This document shows positions 50,901-63,069 of a stretch of 64,000 bases of DNA, one piece after another. Origin of the DNA: Chlorocebus sabaeus. Lineage: Eukaryota; Chordata; Mammalia; Primates; Cercopithecidae. Where the stretch lies: contig NW_027327444.1 in the NCBI RefSeq assembly GCF_047675955.1, forward strand, positions 372,001 through 436,000, in the 5' to 3' direction. A program made the translations under genes and the position numbers. The notes below the pieces were generated by a model. That model worked only from the letters and a program-made list of their open reading frames with translations, was not told the origin of the DNA and did not search any database. Every line of letters begins with the position of its first letter. Within the stretch, counting starts at the first letter, position 1.

Positions 50901-53900
50901 TTTCGCTAAGGCTGTTCTTGTGGAATTGGCCAGGGGATATTTGGAAGCCCATAGAGGGCTATGGTGAAAAAGGAAATATCTTCCGTTCAAAACTGGAAAG
51001 AAGCTTTCTGAGAAACTGCTCTGTGTTCTGTTAGTTCATCTCACAGAGTTACATCTTTCCCTTCAAGAAGCCTTTCGCTAAGGCTGTTCTTGTGGAACTG
51101 GCAAAGGGATATTTGGAAGCCCATAGAGGGCTATGGTGAGAAAGGAAATATCTTCCGTTCAAAACTGGAAAAAAGCTTTCTGAGAAACTGCTCTGTGTTC
51201 TCTGAATTCATCTCACAGAGTCACATCTATCCCTTCAAGAAGCCTTTCTCTAAGGCTGTTCTTGTGGTACTGGCAAAGGGATATTTCGAAGCTCATAGAG
51301 GGCGATGCTGAAAAAGGAAATATCTTCCGTTCAAAACTGGAAAGAAGCATTCTGAGAAACTGCTCTGTGTTCTCTGAATTCATCTCACAGGGTCACATCT
51401 ATCCCTTCAAGAAGCCTTTCGCCTAGGCTGTTCTTCTGGAACTGGCAAAGGGATATTTGGAATCCCATAGAGGGCTATGGTGAAAAAGGAAATATCTTCC
51501 GTTCAAAACTGGAAAGAAGCTTTCTGAGAAACTGCTCTGTGTTCTCTGAATTCATCTCACAGAGTTACATCTTTCCCTTCAAGAGGCCTTTCGCCTAGGC
51601 TGTTCTTCTGGAACTGGCAAAGGGATATTTGGAAGCCCATAGAGGGCTATGGTGAAAAAGGAAATATCTTCCGTTCAAAACTGGAAAGAAGCTTTCTGAG
51701 AAACTGCTCTGTGTTCTGTGAATTCATATCACAGAGCTACATCTTCACCTTCAAGAAGCCTTTCGCTAAGGCTGTTCTTGCGGAATTGGCAAAGGGATAT
51801 TTGGAAGCCCATAGAGGGCTATGGTGAAAAAGGAAATATCTTCCGTTCAAAACTGTAAAGAAGCTTTCTGAGAAACTGCTCTGTGTTCTGTTAATTCATC
51901 TCACGGAGATACATCTTTCCCTTCAAGAGGCCTTTTGCTAAGGCTGTTCTTGTGGAATTGGCAAAGGGATATTTTGAAGCCCATAGAGGGCTATGGTGAA
52001 AAAGGAATTATCTTCCGCTGAAAACTGGAAAGAAGCTTTATGAGAAACTGCTCTGTGTCCTCTGAATTCATCTCACAGAGTTACATCTTTCCCTTCAAGA
52101 AGCCTTTCGCTAAGGCTGTTCTTGTGGAACTGGCAAGGGGATATTGGGAAGCCCTTAGAGGGCTATGGTGAAAAAGGAAATATCTTCCGTTCAAAACTGG
52201 AAAGAAGATTTCTGAGAAACTGCTCTGTGTTCTGTTAGTTCATCTCATAGAGTTACATCTTTCTCTACAAGAAGCCTTTCGCTAAGGCTGTTCTAGTGGA
52301 ACTGGCAAAGGGATATTTGGAAACCCATAGAGGGCTATGGTGAAAAAGGAAATATCTTCCGTTCAATACTGGAAAGAAGCTTTCTGAGAAACTGCTCTGT
52401 GTTCTCTGAATTCATCTCACAGAATTACATCTTTCCCTTCAAGAAGCCTTTCGCTAAAGCTGTTCTTCTGGAATTGGCAAAGGGATATTTGGAAGCCCAT
52501 AGAGGGCTATGGTGAAAAAGGAAATATCTTCCGTTCAAAACTGGAAAGAAGCTTTCTGAGAAACTGCTCTGTGTTCTGTTAATTCATCTCACAGAGTTAC
52601 ATCTTTCCCTTCAAGAAGCCTTTCGCTAAGGCTGTTCTTGTGGAATTGGCAAAGTGATATTTGGAAGCCCATAGAGGGCTATGGTGAAAAAGGAAATATC
52701 TTCCGTTCAAAACTGGAAAGAAGCTTTCTGAGAAACTGCTCTGTGTTCTGTTAGTTCATCTCACACAGTTACATCTTTCCCTTCAAGAAGCCTTTCCTTA
52801 AGGCTGTTCTTGTGGAACTGGCAAAGGGATATTTGGAAGCCCATAGAGGGCTATGGTGAGAAAGGAAATATCTTCCGTTGAAAACTGGAAAGAAGCTTTC
52901 TGAGAAACTGCTCTGTGTTCTCTGAATTCATCTCACAGAGTTACATCTTTCCCTTCAAGAAGCCTTTCGCTAAGGCTGTTCTTGTGGAACTGGCAAAGGG
53001 ATAATAGGAAGCCCATAGAGGACTATGGTGAAAAATTAAATATCTCCCGTTCAAAACTGGAAAGAAGCTTTCTGAGAAACTGCTCTGTGTTCCCTGAATT
53101 CATCTCACAGAGTTACATCTTTCCCTTCAAGAAGAATTTCGCTAAGTCTGTTCTTGTGGAATTGGCAAAGGGATATTTTGAAGCCCATACAGGGCTATGG
53201 TGAAAAAGGAAATATCTTCCGTTCAAAACTGGAAAGAAGCTTTCGGAGAAACTGCTCTGTGTTCTCTGAATTCATCTCACAGAGTTACATCTTTCCCTTC
53301 AAGAAGCCTTTCGCTAAGGCTGTTCTTCTGGAATTGGCAAAGGGATATTTGGAAGCCCTTAGAGGGCTATGGTGAAAAAGGAAATATCTTCCGTTCAAAA
53401 CTGGAAAGAAGCTTTCTGAGAAACTGCTCTGTGTTCTGTTAATTCATCTCACAGAGTTACATCTTTCCCTTCAAGAAGCCTTTCGCTAAGGCTGTTCTTG
53501 TGGAATTGGCAAAGTGATATTTGGAAGCCCATAGAGGGCTATGGTGAAAAAGGAAATATCTTCCGTTCAAAACTGGAAAGAAGCTTTCTGAGAAACTGCT
53601 CTGTGTTCTGTTAGTTCATCTCACACAGTTACATCTTTCCCTTCAAGAAGCCTTTCCTTAAGGCTGTTCTTGTGGAACTGGCAAAGGGATATTTGGAAGC
53701 CCATAGAGGGCTATGGTGAGAAAGGAAATATCTTCCGTTCAAAACTGGAAAGAAGCTTTCTGAGAAACTGCTCTGTGTTCTCTGAATTCATCTCACAGAG
53801 TTACATCTTTCCCTTCAAGAAGCCTTTCGCTAAGGCTGTTCTTGTGGAACTGGCAAAGGGATAATAGGAAGCCCATAGAGGGCTATGGTGAAAAAGGAAA

Positions 53901-56900
53901 TATCTCCCGTTCAAAACTGGAAAGAAGCTTTCTGAGAAACTGCTCTGTGTTCTCTGAATTCATCTCACAGAGTTACATCTTTCCCTTCAAGAAGCCTTTC
54001 GCTTAGGCTGTTCTTGTGGAATTGGCAAAGGGATATTTTGAAGCCCATACAGGGCTATGGTGAAAAAGAAAATATCTTCAGTTCAATCTGGAAAGAAGCT
54101 TTCTGAGAAACTGCTCTGTGTTCTCTTAATTCATCTCACAGAGATACATCTTTCCCTTCAAGAATCCTTTCGCTAAGGCTGTTCTTGTGGAATGAGCAAA
54201 GGGATATTTGGAAGCCCTTAGAGGGCTATGGTGAAAAAGGAAATATCTTCCGTTCAAAACTGGAAAGAAACTTTCTGGGAAACTGCTCTGTGTTCTCTGA
54301 ATTCTTCTCAAAGAGTTACATCTTTCCCTTCAAGAAGCCTTTCGCTAAGGCTGTTCTTGTGGAACTGGCAAAGGGATATTTGGAAACCCATAGAGGGCTA
54401 TGGTGAAAAAGGAAATATCTTCCGTTCAAAACTGGAAAGAAGCTTTCTGAGAAACTGCTCTGTGTTCTCTGAATTCATCTCACAGAGTTACATCTTTCCC
54501 TTCAAGAAGCCTTTCGCTAAGGCTGTTCTTGTGGAATTGGCAAAGTGATATTTGGAAGCCCATAGAGGGCTAGGGTGAAAAAGGAAATATCTTCCGTTCA
54601 AAACTGGAAAGAAGCTTTCCTAGAAACTGCTTTGTGTTCTGTTAGTTCATCTCACAGAGTTACATCTTTCCCTTCAAGAAGCCTTTCGCTAAGGCTGTTC
54701 TTGTGGAACTGGCAAAGGGATATTTCGAAGCTCATAGAGGGCTATGGTGAAAAAGGAAATATCTTCCATTCAAAACTTGAAAGAAGCTTTCTGAGAAACT
54801 GCTCTGTGTTCTCTGAATTCATCTCACAGAGTTACATCTATCCCTTCAAGAAGCCTTTCGCTAAGGCTATTCTTGTGGGACTGGCAAAGGGATATTTGGA
54901 AGCCCATAGAGGGCTAAGGTGAAAAAGAAAATATATTCCGTTCAAAACTGGAAAGAAGCTTTCTGAGAAACTGCTCTGTGTTCTGTTAATTCATATCACA
55001 GAGCTACATCTTTCCCTTCAAGAAGCCTTTCGCTAAGGCTGTTCTTGTGGAATTGGCAAAGTGATATTTGGAAGCCCATAAAGGGCTAAGGTGAAAAAGG
55101 TAATATCTTCCGTTCAAAACTGGAAAGAAGCTTTCTGAGAAACTGCTGTGTGTTCTGTTAGTTCATCTCACACAGTTACATCTTTCCCTTCAAGAAGCCT
55201 TTCGCTAAGGCTGTTCTTGTGGAATTAGCAAAGGGATATTTGGAAGCCCTTAGAGGGCTATGGTGAAAAAGGAAATATCTTCCGTTCAAAACTGGAAAGA
55301 AGATTTCTGAGAAACTGCTCTGTGTTCTGTTAGTTCATCTCACAGAGTTACATCTTTCCCTACAAGAAGCCTTTCTCTAAGGCTGTTCTAGTGGAACTGG
55401 CAAAGGGATATTTGGAAACCCATAGAGGGCTATGGGGAAAAAGGAAATATCTTCCGTTCAATACTGGAAAGAAGCTTTCTGAGAAACTGCTCTGTGTTCT
55501 CTGAATTCATCTCACAGAGTTACATCTTTCCCTTCAAGAAGCCTTTCACCTAGGCTGTTCTTATGGAACTGGCAAAGGGATATTTGGAAGCCCATAGAGG
55601 GCTATGCTGAAAAAGGAAATATCTTCCGTTCAAAACTGGAAAGAAGCTTTCTGAGAAACGGCTCTGTGTTCTCTGAATTCATCCTACAGAGTTACATCTT
55701 TCCCTTCAAGAAGCCTTTCGCTAAGGCTGTTCTTGTGGAATTGGCAAAGGGATATTTGGAAGCCCATAGAGGACTATGGTGAAAAAGGAAATATCTTCCG
55801 TTCAAAACTGGAAAGAAGCTTTCTGAGAAACTGCTCTGTGTTCTGTTAATTCATCTCACAGAGTTACATCTTTCCCTTCAAGAAGCCTTTTGCTAAGGCT
55901 GTTCTTGTGGAATTGGCAAAGTTATATTTTGAAGCCCATAGAGGGCTATGGTGAAAAAGGAAATATCTTCCGTTCAAAACTGGAAAGAAGCTTTCTGAGA
56001 AACTGCTCTGTGTTCTATGAATTCATCTCACAGAGTTACATCTTTCCCTTCAAGAAACCTTTCGCTAAGGCTGTTCTTGTGGAATTGGCAAAGGGATATT
56101 TGGAAGCCCTTAGAGGGCTATGGTGAAAAAGGAAATAACTTCCGTTCAAAACTGGAAAGAAGCATTCTGAGAAACTGCTCTGTGTTCTCTGAATTCATCT
56201 CACAGAGTTACATCTTTCCCTTCAAGAAGCCTTTCGCTAAGGCTGTTCTTGTGGAATTGGCAAAGGGATATTTGGAAGCCCAAAGAGGGCTATGGTGAAA
56301 AAGGAAATATCTTCCGTTCAAAACTGGAAAGAAGCTTTCTGAGAAACTCTTCTGTGTTCTGTTAGTTCATCTCACAGAGTTACATCTTTCCCTTCAAGAA
56401 GCCTTTCGCTAAGGCTGTTCTTGTGGAATTAGCAAAGGGATATTTGGAAGCCCTTAGAGGGCTATGGTGAAAAAGGAAATATCTTCCGTTCAAAACTGGA
56501 AAGAAGCTTTCTGAGAAACTGCTCTGTGTTCTCTGAATTCATCTCACAGAGTTACATCTTTCCCTTCAAGAAGCCTTTCGCTAAGGCTGTTCTTGTGGAA
56601 CTGGCAAAGGGATATTTCGAAGCTCATAGAGGGCTATGCTGAAAAAGGAAATATCTTCCGTTCAAAACTGGAAAGAAGCATTCTGAGAAACTGCTCTGTG
56701 TTCTCTGAATTCATCTCACAGAGTCACATCTATCCCTTCAAGAAGCCTTTCGCTAAGGCTGTTCTTGTGGGACTGGCAAAGGGATATTTGGAAGCCCATA
56801 GAGGGCTATGCTGAAAAAGAAAATATCTTCCGTTCAAAACTGGAAAGAAGCTTTCTGAGAAACTGCTCTGTGTTCTGTTAATTCATATCACAGAGCTACA

Positions 56901-57365
56901 TCTTTCCCTTCAAGAAGCCTTTCGCTAAGGCTGTTCTTGTGGAATTGGCAAAGTGATATTTGGAAGCCCATAAAGGGCTATGGTGAAAAAGGTAATATCT
57001 TCCGTTCAAAACTGGAAAGAAGCTTTCTGAGAAACTGTTCTGTGTTCTGTTAGTTCATCTCACAGAGTTACATCTTTCCCTTCAAGAAGCCTTTCGCTAA
57101 GGCTGTTCTTGTGGAACTGGCAAGGGGATATTTGGAAGCCCTTAGAGGGCTATGGTGAAAAAGGAAATATCTTCCGTTCAAAACTGGAAAGAAGCTTTCT
57201 GAGAAACTGCTCTGTGTTCTGTGAATTCATATCACAGAGCTACATCTTTCCCTTCAAGAAGCCTTTCGCTAAGGCTGTTCTTGCGGAATTGGCAAAGGGA
57301 TATTTGGAAGCCCATAGAGGGCTATGGTGAAAAAGGAAATATCTTCCGTTCAAAACTGGAAAGAA
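44918..57365 (+). repeat. Tandem duplication E, copy 2 (~72 monomers, ~12.4 kb)
   Basis: Second copy of 32022-44984, shorter by three monomers. Differences noticed include AAACCCATAG versus AAACACATAG (34268), GCTACGGCTG near 46610, CTTCACCTTC near 51745, TTTCTCTAC near 52263, TTTCGGAG near 53244, and one conversion-like tract. Homopolymers that are shortened in 41.2-41.9 kb are intact here. Confidence 0.93.
46903..47007 (+). repeat. Gene-conversion-like tract within E copy 2
   Basis: In copy 1 the aligned monomer (34006-34110) reads CTCTGAATTCATTTCAC, GGAAGCCCTTAG and GGCTAGGG. Copy 2 instead reads CTGTTAATTCATATCAC, CAGAGCTAC, TTCGAAGCTCATAG and GGACTATGG, which is the type of the preceding monomer (46731-46835). 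There is no length change, so replacement in register is more likely than crossover. Confidence 0.78.
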
Positions 57366-58018
57366 GCTTTCTGAGAAACTGCTCTGTGTTCTGTTAATTC
57401 ATCTCACGGAGATACATCTTTCCCTTCAAGAGGCCTTTTGCTAAGGCTGTTCTTATGGAATTGGCAAAGGGATATTTTGAAGCTCATAGAGGGCTATGGT
57501 GAAAAAGGAAATATCTTCCGTTGAAAACTGGAAAGAAGCTTTCTGAGAAACTGCTCTGTGTTCTGTTAGTTCATCTCAAAGAGTTACATCTTTCCCTTCA
57601 AGAAGCCTTTCGCTAAGGCTGTTCTTCTGGAATTGGCAAAGGGATATTTGGAAGCCCATAGAGGGCTATGGTGAAAAAGGAAATATCTTCCGTTCAAAAC
57701 TGGAAAGAAGCTTTCTGAGAAATTGCTCTGTGTTCTGTTAGTTCATCTCACAGAGTTACATCTTTCCCTTCAAGAAGCCTTTCGCTAAGGCTGTTCTTCT
57801 GGAATTGGCAAAGGGATATTTGGAAGCCCATAGAGGGCTAGGGTGAAAAAGGAAATATCTTCCGTTCAAAACTGGAAAGAAGCTTTCTGAGAAACTGCTC
57901 TGTGTTCTGTTAATCCATCTCACAGAGTTACATCTTTCCCTTCAAGAAGCCTTTCGCTAAGGCTGTTCTTGTGGAACTGGCAAAGGGATATTTGGAAGCC
58001 CATAGAGGGCTATGGTGA
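57366..58018 (+). repeat. Segment related to 19.02-19.62 kb
   Basis: About 600 bp follow the monomer order at 19022-19616: CACGGAGATAC with AGAGGCCTTTTGC, ATTTTGAAGC with CCGTTGAAAACTGG, two CTTCTGGAATTGG monomers, the second with GGCTAGGGTG, then CTGTTAATCCATC. This links the second half of the window to block C/D material. The end has GGTGAGAAAGG. Confidence 0.72.
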
Positions 58019-58910
58019 GAAAGGAAATATCTTCCGTTCAAAACTGGAAAGAAGCTTTCTGAGAAACTGCTCTGTGTTCTCTGAATTCATCTCACAGAGT
58101 TACATCTTTCCCTTCAAGAAGCCTTTCGCTAAGGCTGTTCTTGTGGAACTGGCAAAGGGATATTAGGAAGCCCATAGAGGGCTATGGTGAAAAAGGAAAT
58201 ATCTCCCGTTCAAAACTGGAAAGAAGCTTTCTGAGAAACTGCTCTGTGTTCTATGAATTCATCTCACAGAGTTACATCTTTCCCTTCAAGAAGCCTTTCG
58301 CTAAGGCTGTTCTTGTGGAACTGGCAAAGGGATATTTCGAAGCTCATAGAGGGCTATGGTGAAAAAGGAAATATCTTCCGTTCAAAACTTGAAAGAAGCT
58401 TTCTGAGAAACTGCTCTGTGTTCTCTGAATTCATCTCACAGAGTTACATCTATCCCTTCAAGAAGCCTTTCGCTAAGGCTATTCTTGTGGGACTGGCAAA
58501 GGGATATTTGGAAGCCCATAGAGGGCTAAGGTGAAAAAGAAAATATATTCCGTTCAAAACTGGAAAGAAGCTTTCTGAGAAACTGCTCTGTGTTCTGTTA
58601 ATTCATATCACAGAGCTACATCTTTCCCTTCAAGAAGCCTTTCGCTAAGGCTGTTCTTGTGGAATTGGCAAAGTGATATTTGGAAGCCCATAAAGGGCTA
58701 AGGTGAAAAAGGTAATATCTTCCGTTCAAAACTGGAAAGAAGCTTTCTGAGAAACTGCTGTGTGTTCTGTTAGTTCATCTCACACAGTTACATCTTTCCC
58801 TTCAAGAAGCCTTTCGCTAAGGCTGTTCTTGTGGAATTAGCAAAGGGATATTTGGAAGCCCTTAGTGGCCTATGGTGAAAAAGGAAATATCTTCCGTTCA
58901 AAACTGGAAA
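58019..58910 (+). repeat. Third partial copy of E (matches 42026-42917)
   Basis: The offset to E copy 1 is 15,993 bp (93 x 172 minus 3). It includes most of the two monomers missing from E copy 2, so it derives from a copy-1-like version. Marks are GGGATATTAGG with ATCTCCCG, CTATGAATTC, CAAAACTTGAAAG, GGCTATTCTTGTGGG, ATATATTCCG, CTGCTGTGTG and CACACAGTTAC. A private change is CTTAGTGGCC at 58861. Confidence 0.83.
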
Positions 58911-59649
58911 GAAGCTTTCTGAGAAACTGCTCTGTGTTCTGTTAATTCATATCACAGAGCTACATCTTTCCCTTCAAGAAGCCTTTCGCTAAGGCTGTTC
59001 TTGCGGAATTGGCAAAGGGATATTTGGAAGCCCTTAGAGGGCTATGGTGAAAAAGGAAATATCTTCCGTTCAAAACTGGAAAGAAGCTTTGTGAGAAACT
59101 GCTCTGTGTTCTCTGAATTCATCTCACAGAGTTACATCTTTCCCTTCAAGAAGCCTTTCGCTAAGGCTGTTCTTGTGGAACTGGCAAAGGGATATTTCGA
59201 AGCTCATAGAGGGCTATGGTGAAAAAGGAAATATCTTCCGTTCAAAACTGGAAAGAAGCTTTCTGAGAAACTGCTCTGTGTTCTCTGAATTCATCTCACA
59301 GAGTTACATCTATCCCTTCAAGAAGCCTTTCGCTAAGGCTATTCTTGTGGGACTGGCAAAGGGATATTTGGAAGCCCATAGAGGGCTAAGGTGAAAAAGA
59401 AAATATATTCCGTTCAAAACTGGAAAGAAGCTTTCTGAGAAACTGCTCTGTGTTCTGTTAATTCATATCACAGAGTTACATCTTTCCCTTCAAGAAGCCT
59501 TTCGCTAAGGCTGTTCTTGTGGAATTAGCAAAGGGATATTTGGAAGCCCTTAGAGGGCTATGGTGAAAAAGGAAATATCTTCCGTTCAAAACTGGAAAGA
59601 AGCTTTCTGAGAAACTGCTCTTTGTTCTCTGAATTCATTACACAGAGTT
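58911..59649 (+). repeat. Inserted or reshuffled monomers in the third E-like copy
   Basis: About 740 bp stand where E copy 1 has about 396 bp, so two extra monomers are present. 59173-59460 repeats 58313-58600 five monomers (860 bp) downstream, with TTCGAAGCTC, GGCTATTCTTGTGGG, GGCTAAGG and ATATATTCCG. A GAAGCTTTGTGAG monomer at about 59087 recurs at 63903. Confidence 0.72.
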
Positions 59650-60220
59650 ACATCTTTCCCTTCAAGAAGCCTTTCGCTAAGGCTGTTCTTGTGGAATTGG
59701 CAAAGGGATATTTGGAAGCCCATAGAGGACTATGGTGAAAAAGGAAATATCTTCCGTTCAAAACTGGAAAGAAGCTTTCTGAGAAACTGCTCTGTGTTCT
59801 CTGAATTCATCTCACAGAGTTACATCTTTCCCTTCAAGAAGCCTTTTGCTAAGGCTGTTCTTGTGGAATTGGCAAAGTGATATTTGGAAGCCCATAGAGG
59901 GCTATGGTGAAAAAGGAAATATCTTCCGTTCAAAACTGGAAAGAAGCTTTCTGAGATACTGCTCTGTGTTCTATGAATTCATCTCACAGAGTTACATCTT
60001 TCCCTTCAAGAAGCCTTTCGCTAAGGCTGTTCTTGTGGAATTGGCAAAGGGATATTTGGAAGCCCTTAGAGGGCTATGGTGAAAAAGGAAATAACTTCCG
60101 TTCAAAACTGGAAAGAAGCATTCTGAGAAACTGCTCTGTGTTCTCTGAATTCATCTCACAGAGTTACATCTTTCCCTTCAAGAAGCCTTTCGCTAAGGCT
60201 GTTCTTGTGGAATTGGCAAA
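59650..60220 (+). repeat. Third partial copy of E, continued (matches 43313-43883 and 55694-56264)
   Basis: Offsets are 16,337 bp to E copy 1 and 3,956 bp to copy 2. Shared marks are CATAGAGGACTATGG, GCCTTTTGC, CTATGAATTC, GAAATAACTTCC and GAAGCATTC. Differences include AAAGTGATATTTGG here versus AAAGTTATATTTTG, and GAGATACTGC here. Confidence 0.8.
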
Positions 60221-60894
60221 GTGATATTTGGAAGCCCATAGAGGGCTATGGCGAAAAAGGAAATATCTTCCGTTCAAAACTGGAAAGAAGCTTTCTGAGA
60301 AACTGTTCTGTGTTCTGCTAGTTCATCTCACAGAGTTACATCTTTCCCTTCAAGAAACCTTTCGCTAAGGCTGTTCTTGTGGAATTAGCAAAGGGATATT
60401 TGGAAGCCCTTAGAGGGCTATGGTGAAAAAGGAAACATCTTCCGTTCAAAACTGGAAAGAAGCTTTCTGAGAAACTGCTCTGTGTTCTCTGAATTCATCT
60501 CACAGAGTTACATCTTTCCCTTCAAGAAGCCTTTCGCTAAGGCTGTTCTTGTGGAACTGGGAAAGGGATATTTGGAAGCCCATAGAGGGCTATGGTGAAA
60601 AAGGAAATATCTTCCGTTCAAAACTGGAAAGAAGCTTTCTGAGAAACTGCTCTGTGTTCTGTGAATTCATATCACAGAGCAACATCTTTCCCTTCAAGAA
60701 GCCTTTCGCTAAGGCTGTTCTTGCGGAATTGGCAAAGGGATATCTGGAAGCCCATAGAGGGCTAAGGTGAAACAGGAAATATCTTCCGTTCAAAACTGGA
60801 AAGAAGCTTTCTGAGAAACTGCTCTGTGTTCTGTTAATTCATCTCACGGAGATACATCTTTCCCTTCAAGAGGCCTTTTGCTAAGGCTGTTCTT
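60196..60894 (+). repeat. Eight-monomer-period duplication H, copy 1
   Basis: 699 bp match 61572-62270 at an offset of 1,376 bp (8 x 172). Shared marks are TATGGCGAAAAAGG, CTGCTAGTTC, AAGAAACC, CTGTGAATTCATATC and CAGAGCAAC. Private changes here are GGAAACATC, CTGGGAAAGG, GATATCTGG and GGTGAAACAGG. Confidence 0.87.
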
Positions 60895-61571
60895 GTGGAA
60901 CTGGCAAAGGGATATTTCGAAGCTCATAGAGGGCTCTGCTGAAAAAGGAAATATCTTCCGTTCAAAACTGGAAAGAAGCATTCTGAGAAACTGCTCTGTG
61001 TTCTCTGAATTCATCTCACAGAGTCACATCGATCCCTTCAAGAAGCCTTTCGCCTAGGCTGTTCTTCTGGAACTGGCAAAGGGATATTTGGAAGCCCATA
61101 GAGGGCTATGGTGAAAAAGGAAATATCTTCCTTTCAAAACTGGAAAGAAGCTTTCTGAGAAACTGCTCTGTGTTCTGTTAATTCATATCACAGAGCTACA
61201 TCTTTCCCTTCAAGAAGCCTTTCGCTAAGGCTGTTCTTGTGGAATTGGCAAAGTGATATTTGGAAGCCCATAAAGAGCTATGGTGAAAAAGGTAATATCT
61301 TCCGTTCAAAACCGGAAAGAAGCTTTCTGAGAAACTGTTCTGTGTTCTGTTAGTTCATCTCACAGAGTTACATCTTTCCCTTCAAGAAGCCTTTCGCTAA
61401 GGCTGTTCTTGTGGAACTGGCAAAGGGATATTTGGAAGCCCTTAGAGGGCTATGGTGAAAAAGGAAATATCTTCCGTTCAAAACTGGAAAGAAGATTTCT
61501 GAGAAACTGCTCTGTGTTCTGTTAGTTCATCTCACAGAGTTACATCTTTCCCTACAAGAAGCCTTTCGCTT
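60895..61571 (+). repeat. Spacer monomers between the H copies
   Basis: About four monomers. The first part (TTCGAAGCTC with CTCTGCTG, then GAAGCATTC with CACATCGATCCC) differs from the equivalent at 62271-62560. Around 61190-61350 the 1,376-bp periodicity resumes, since TTCCGTTCAAAACCGGA is at 61300 and 62676. The original duplication may therefore have been a full eight-monomer tandem, later overwritten in places. Confidence 0.72.
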
Positions 61572-62270
61572 AGGCTGTTCTTGTGGAATTGGCAAAGTGA
61601 TATTTGGAAGCCCATAGAGGGCTATGGCGAAAAAGGAAATATCTTCCGTTCAAAACTGGAAAGAAGCTTTCTGAGAAACTGTTCTGTGTTCTGCTAGTTC
61701 ATCTCACAGAGTTACATCTTTCCCTTCAAGAAACCTTTCGCTAAGGCTGTTCTTGTGGAATTAGCAAAGGGATATTTGGAAGCCCTTAGAGGGCTATGGT
61801 GAAAAAGGAAATATCTTCCGTTCAAAACTGGAAAGAAGCTTTCTGAGAAACTGCTCTGTGTTCTCTGAATTCATCTCACAGAGTTACATCTTTCCCTTCA
61901 AGAAGCCTTTCGCTAAGGCTGTTCTTGTGGAACTGGCAAAGGGATATTTGGAAGCCCATAGAGGGCTATGGTGAAAAAGGAAATATCTTCCGTTCAAAAC
62001 TGGAAAGAAGCTTTCTGAGAAACTGCTCTGTGTTCTGTGAATTCATATCACAGAGCAACATCTTTCCCTTCAAGAAGCCTTTCGCTAAGGCTGTTCTTGC
62101 GGAATTGGCAAAGGGATATTTGGAAGCCCATAGAGGGCTATGGTGAAAAAGGAAATATCTTCCGTTCAAAACTGGAAAGAAGCTTTCTGAGAAACTGCTC
62201 TGTGTTCTGTTAATTCATCTCACGGAGATACATCTTTCCCTTCAAGAGGCCTTTTGCTAAGGCTGTTCTT
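61572..62270 (+). repeat. Eight-monomer-period duplication H, copy 2
   Basis: Second copy of 60196-60894. The match ends at GTTCTTATGG here versus GTTCTTGTGG at 60895. Confidence 0.87.
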
Positions 62271-63069
62271 ATGGAATTGGCAAAGGGATATTTTGTAGCC
62301 CATAGAGGGCTATGGTGAAAAAGGAAATATCTTCCGTTCAAAACTGGAAAGAAGCTTTCTGAGAAACTGCTCTGTGTTCTCTGAATTCATCTCAAAGAGT
62401 TACATCTTTCCCTTCAAGAAGCCTTTCGCTAAGGCTGTTCTTCTGGAATTGGCAAAGGGATATTTGGAAGCCCATAGAGGGCTATGGTGAAAAAGGAAAT
62501 ATCTTCCGTTCAAAACTGGAAAGAAGCTTTCTGAGAAACTGCTCTGTGTTCTCTGAATTCATCTCACAGAGTTACATCTATCCCTTCAAGAAGCCTTTCG
62601 CTAAGGCTGTTCTTGTGGAATTGGCAAAGTGATATTTGGAAGCCCATAAAGGGCTATGGTGAAAAAGGTAATATCTTCCGTTCAAAACCGGAAAGAAGCT
62701 TTCTGAGAAACTGTTCTGTGTTCTGTTAGTTCATCTCACAGAGTTACATCTTTCCCTTCAAGGAGCCTTTCGCTAAGGCTGTTCTTGTGGAATTGGCAAA
62801 GGGATATTTGGAAGCCCATAGAGGGCTATGGTGAAAAAGGAAATATCTTCCGTTCAAAACTGGAAAGAAGCTTTCTGAGAAACTGTTCTGTGTTCTGTTA
62901 GTTCATCTCACAGAGTTACATCTTTCCCTTCAAGAAGCCTTTCGCTAAGGCTGTTCTTGTGGAATTAGCAAAGGGATATTTGGAAGCCCTTAGAGGGCTA
63001 TGGTGAAAAAGGAAATATCTTCCGTTCAAAACTGGAAAGAAGCTTTCTGAGAAACTGCTCTGTGTTCTC
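62271..63069 (+). repeat. Alpha-satellite segment with mixed monomer types
   Basis: About 4.6 monomers: TTTTGTAGCCC, CTCAAAGAG with CTTCTGGAATTGG, a CATAAAGGGC / GGTAATATC monomer with CAAAACCGG, AAGGAGCC, then a GGAATTAGC monomer. Parts share the 1,376-bp periodicity with 60.9-61.6 kb; otherwise I found no close long partner. Confidence 0.7.

Noticed and set aside
61300..61316. TTCCGTTCAAAACCGGA as a CENP-B-like box (also at 62676)
   Set aside because: It matches only seven of nine fixed positions, the same as the ordinary consensus.
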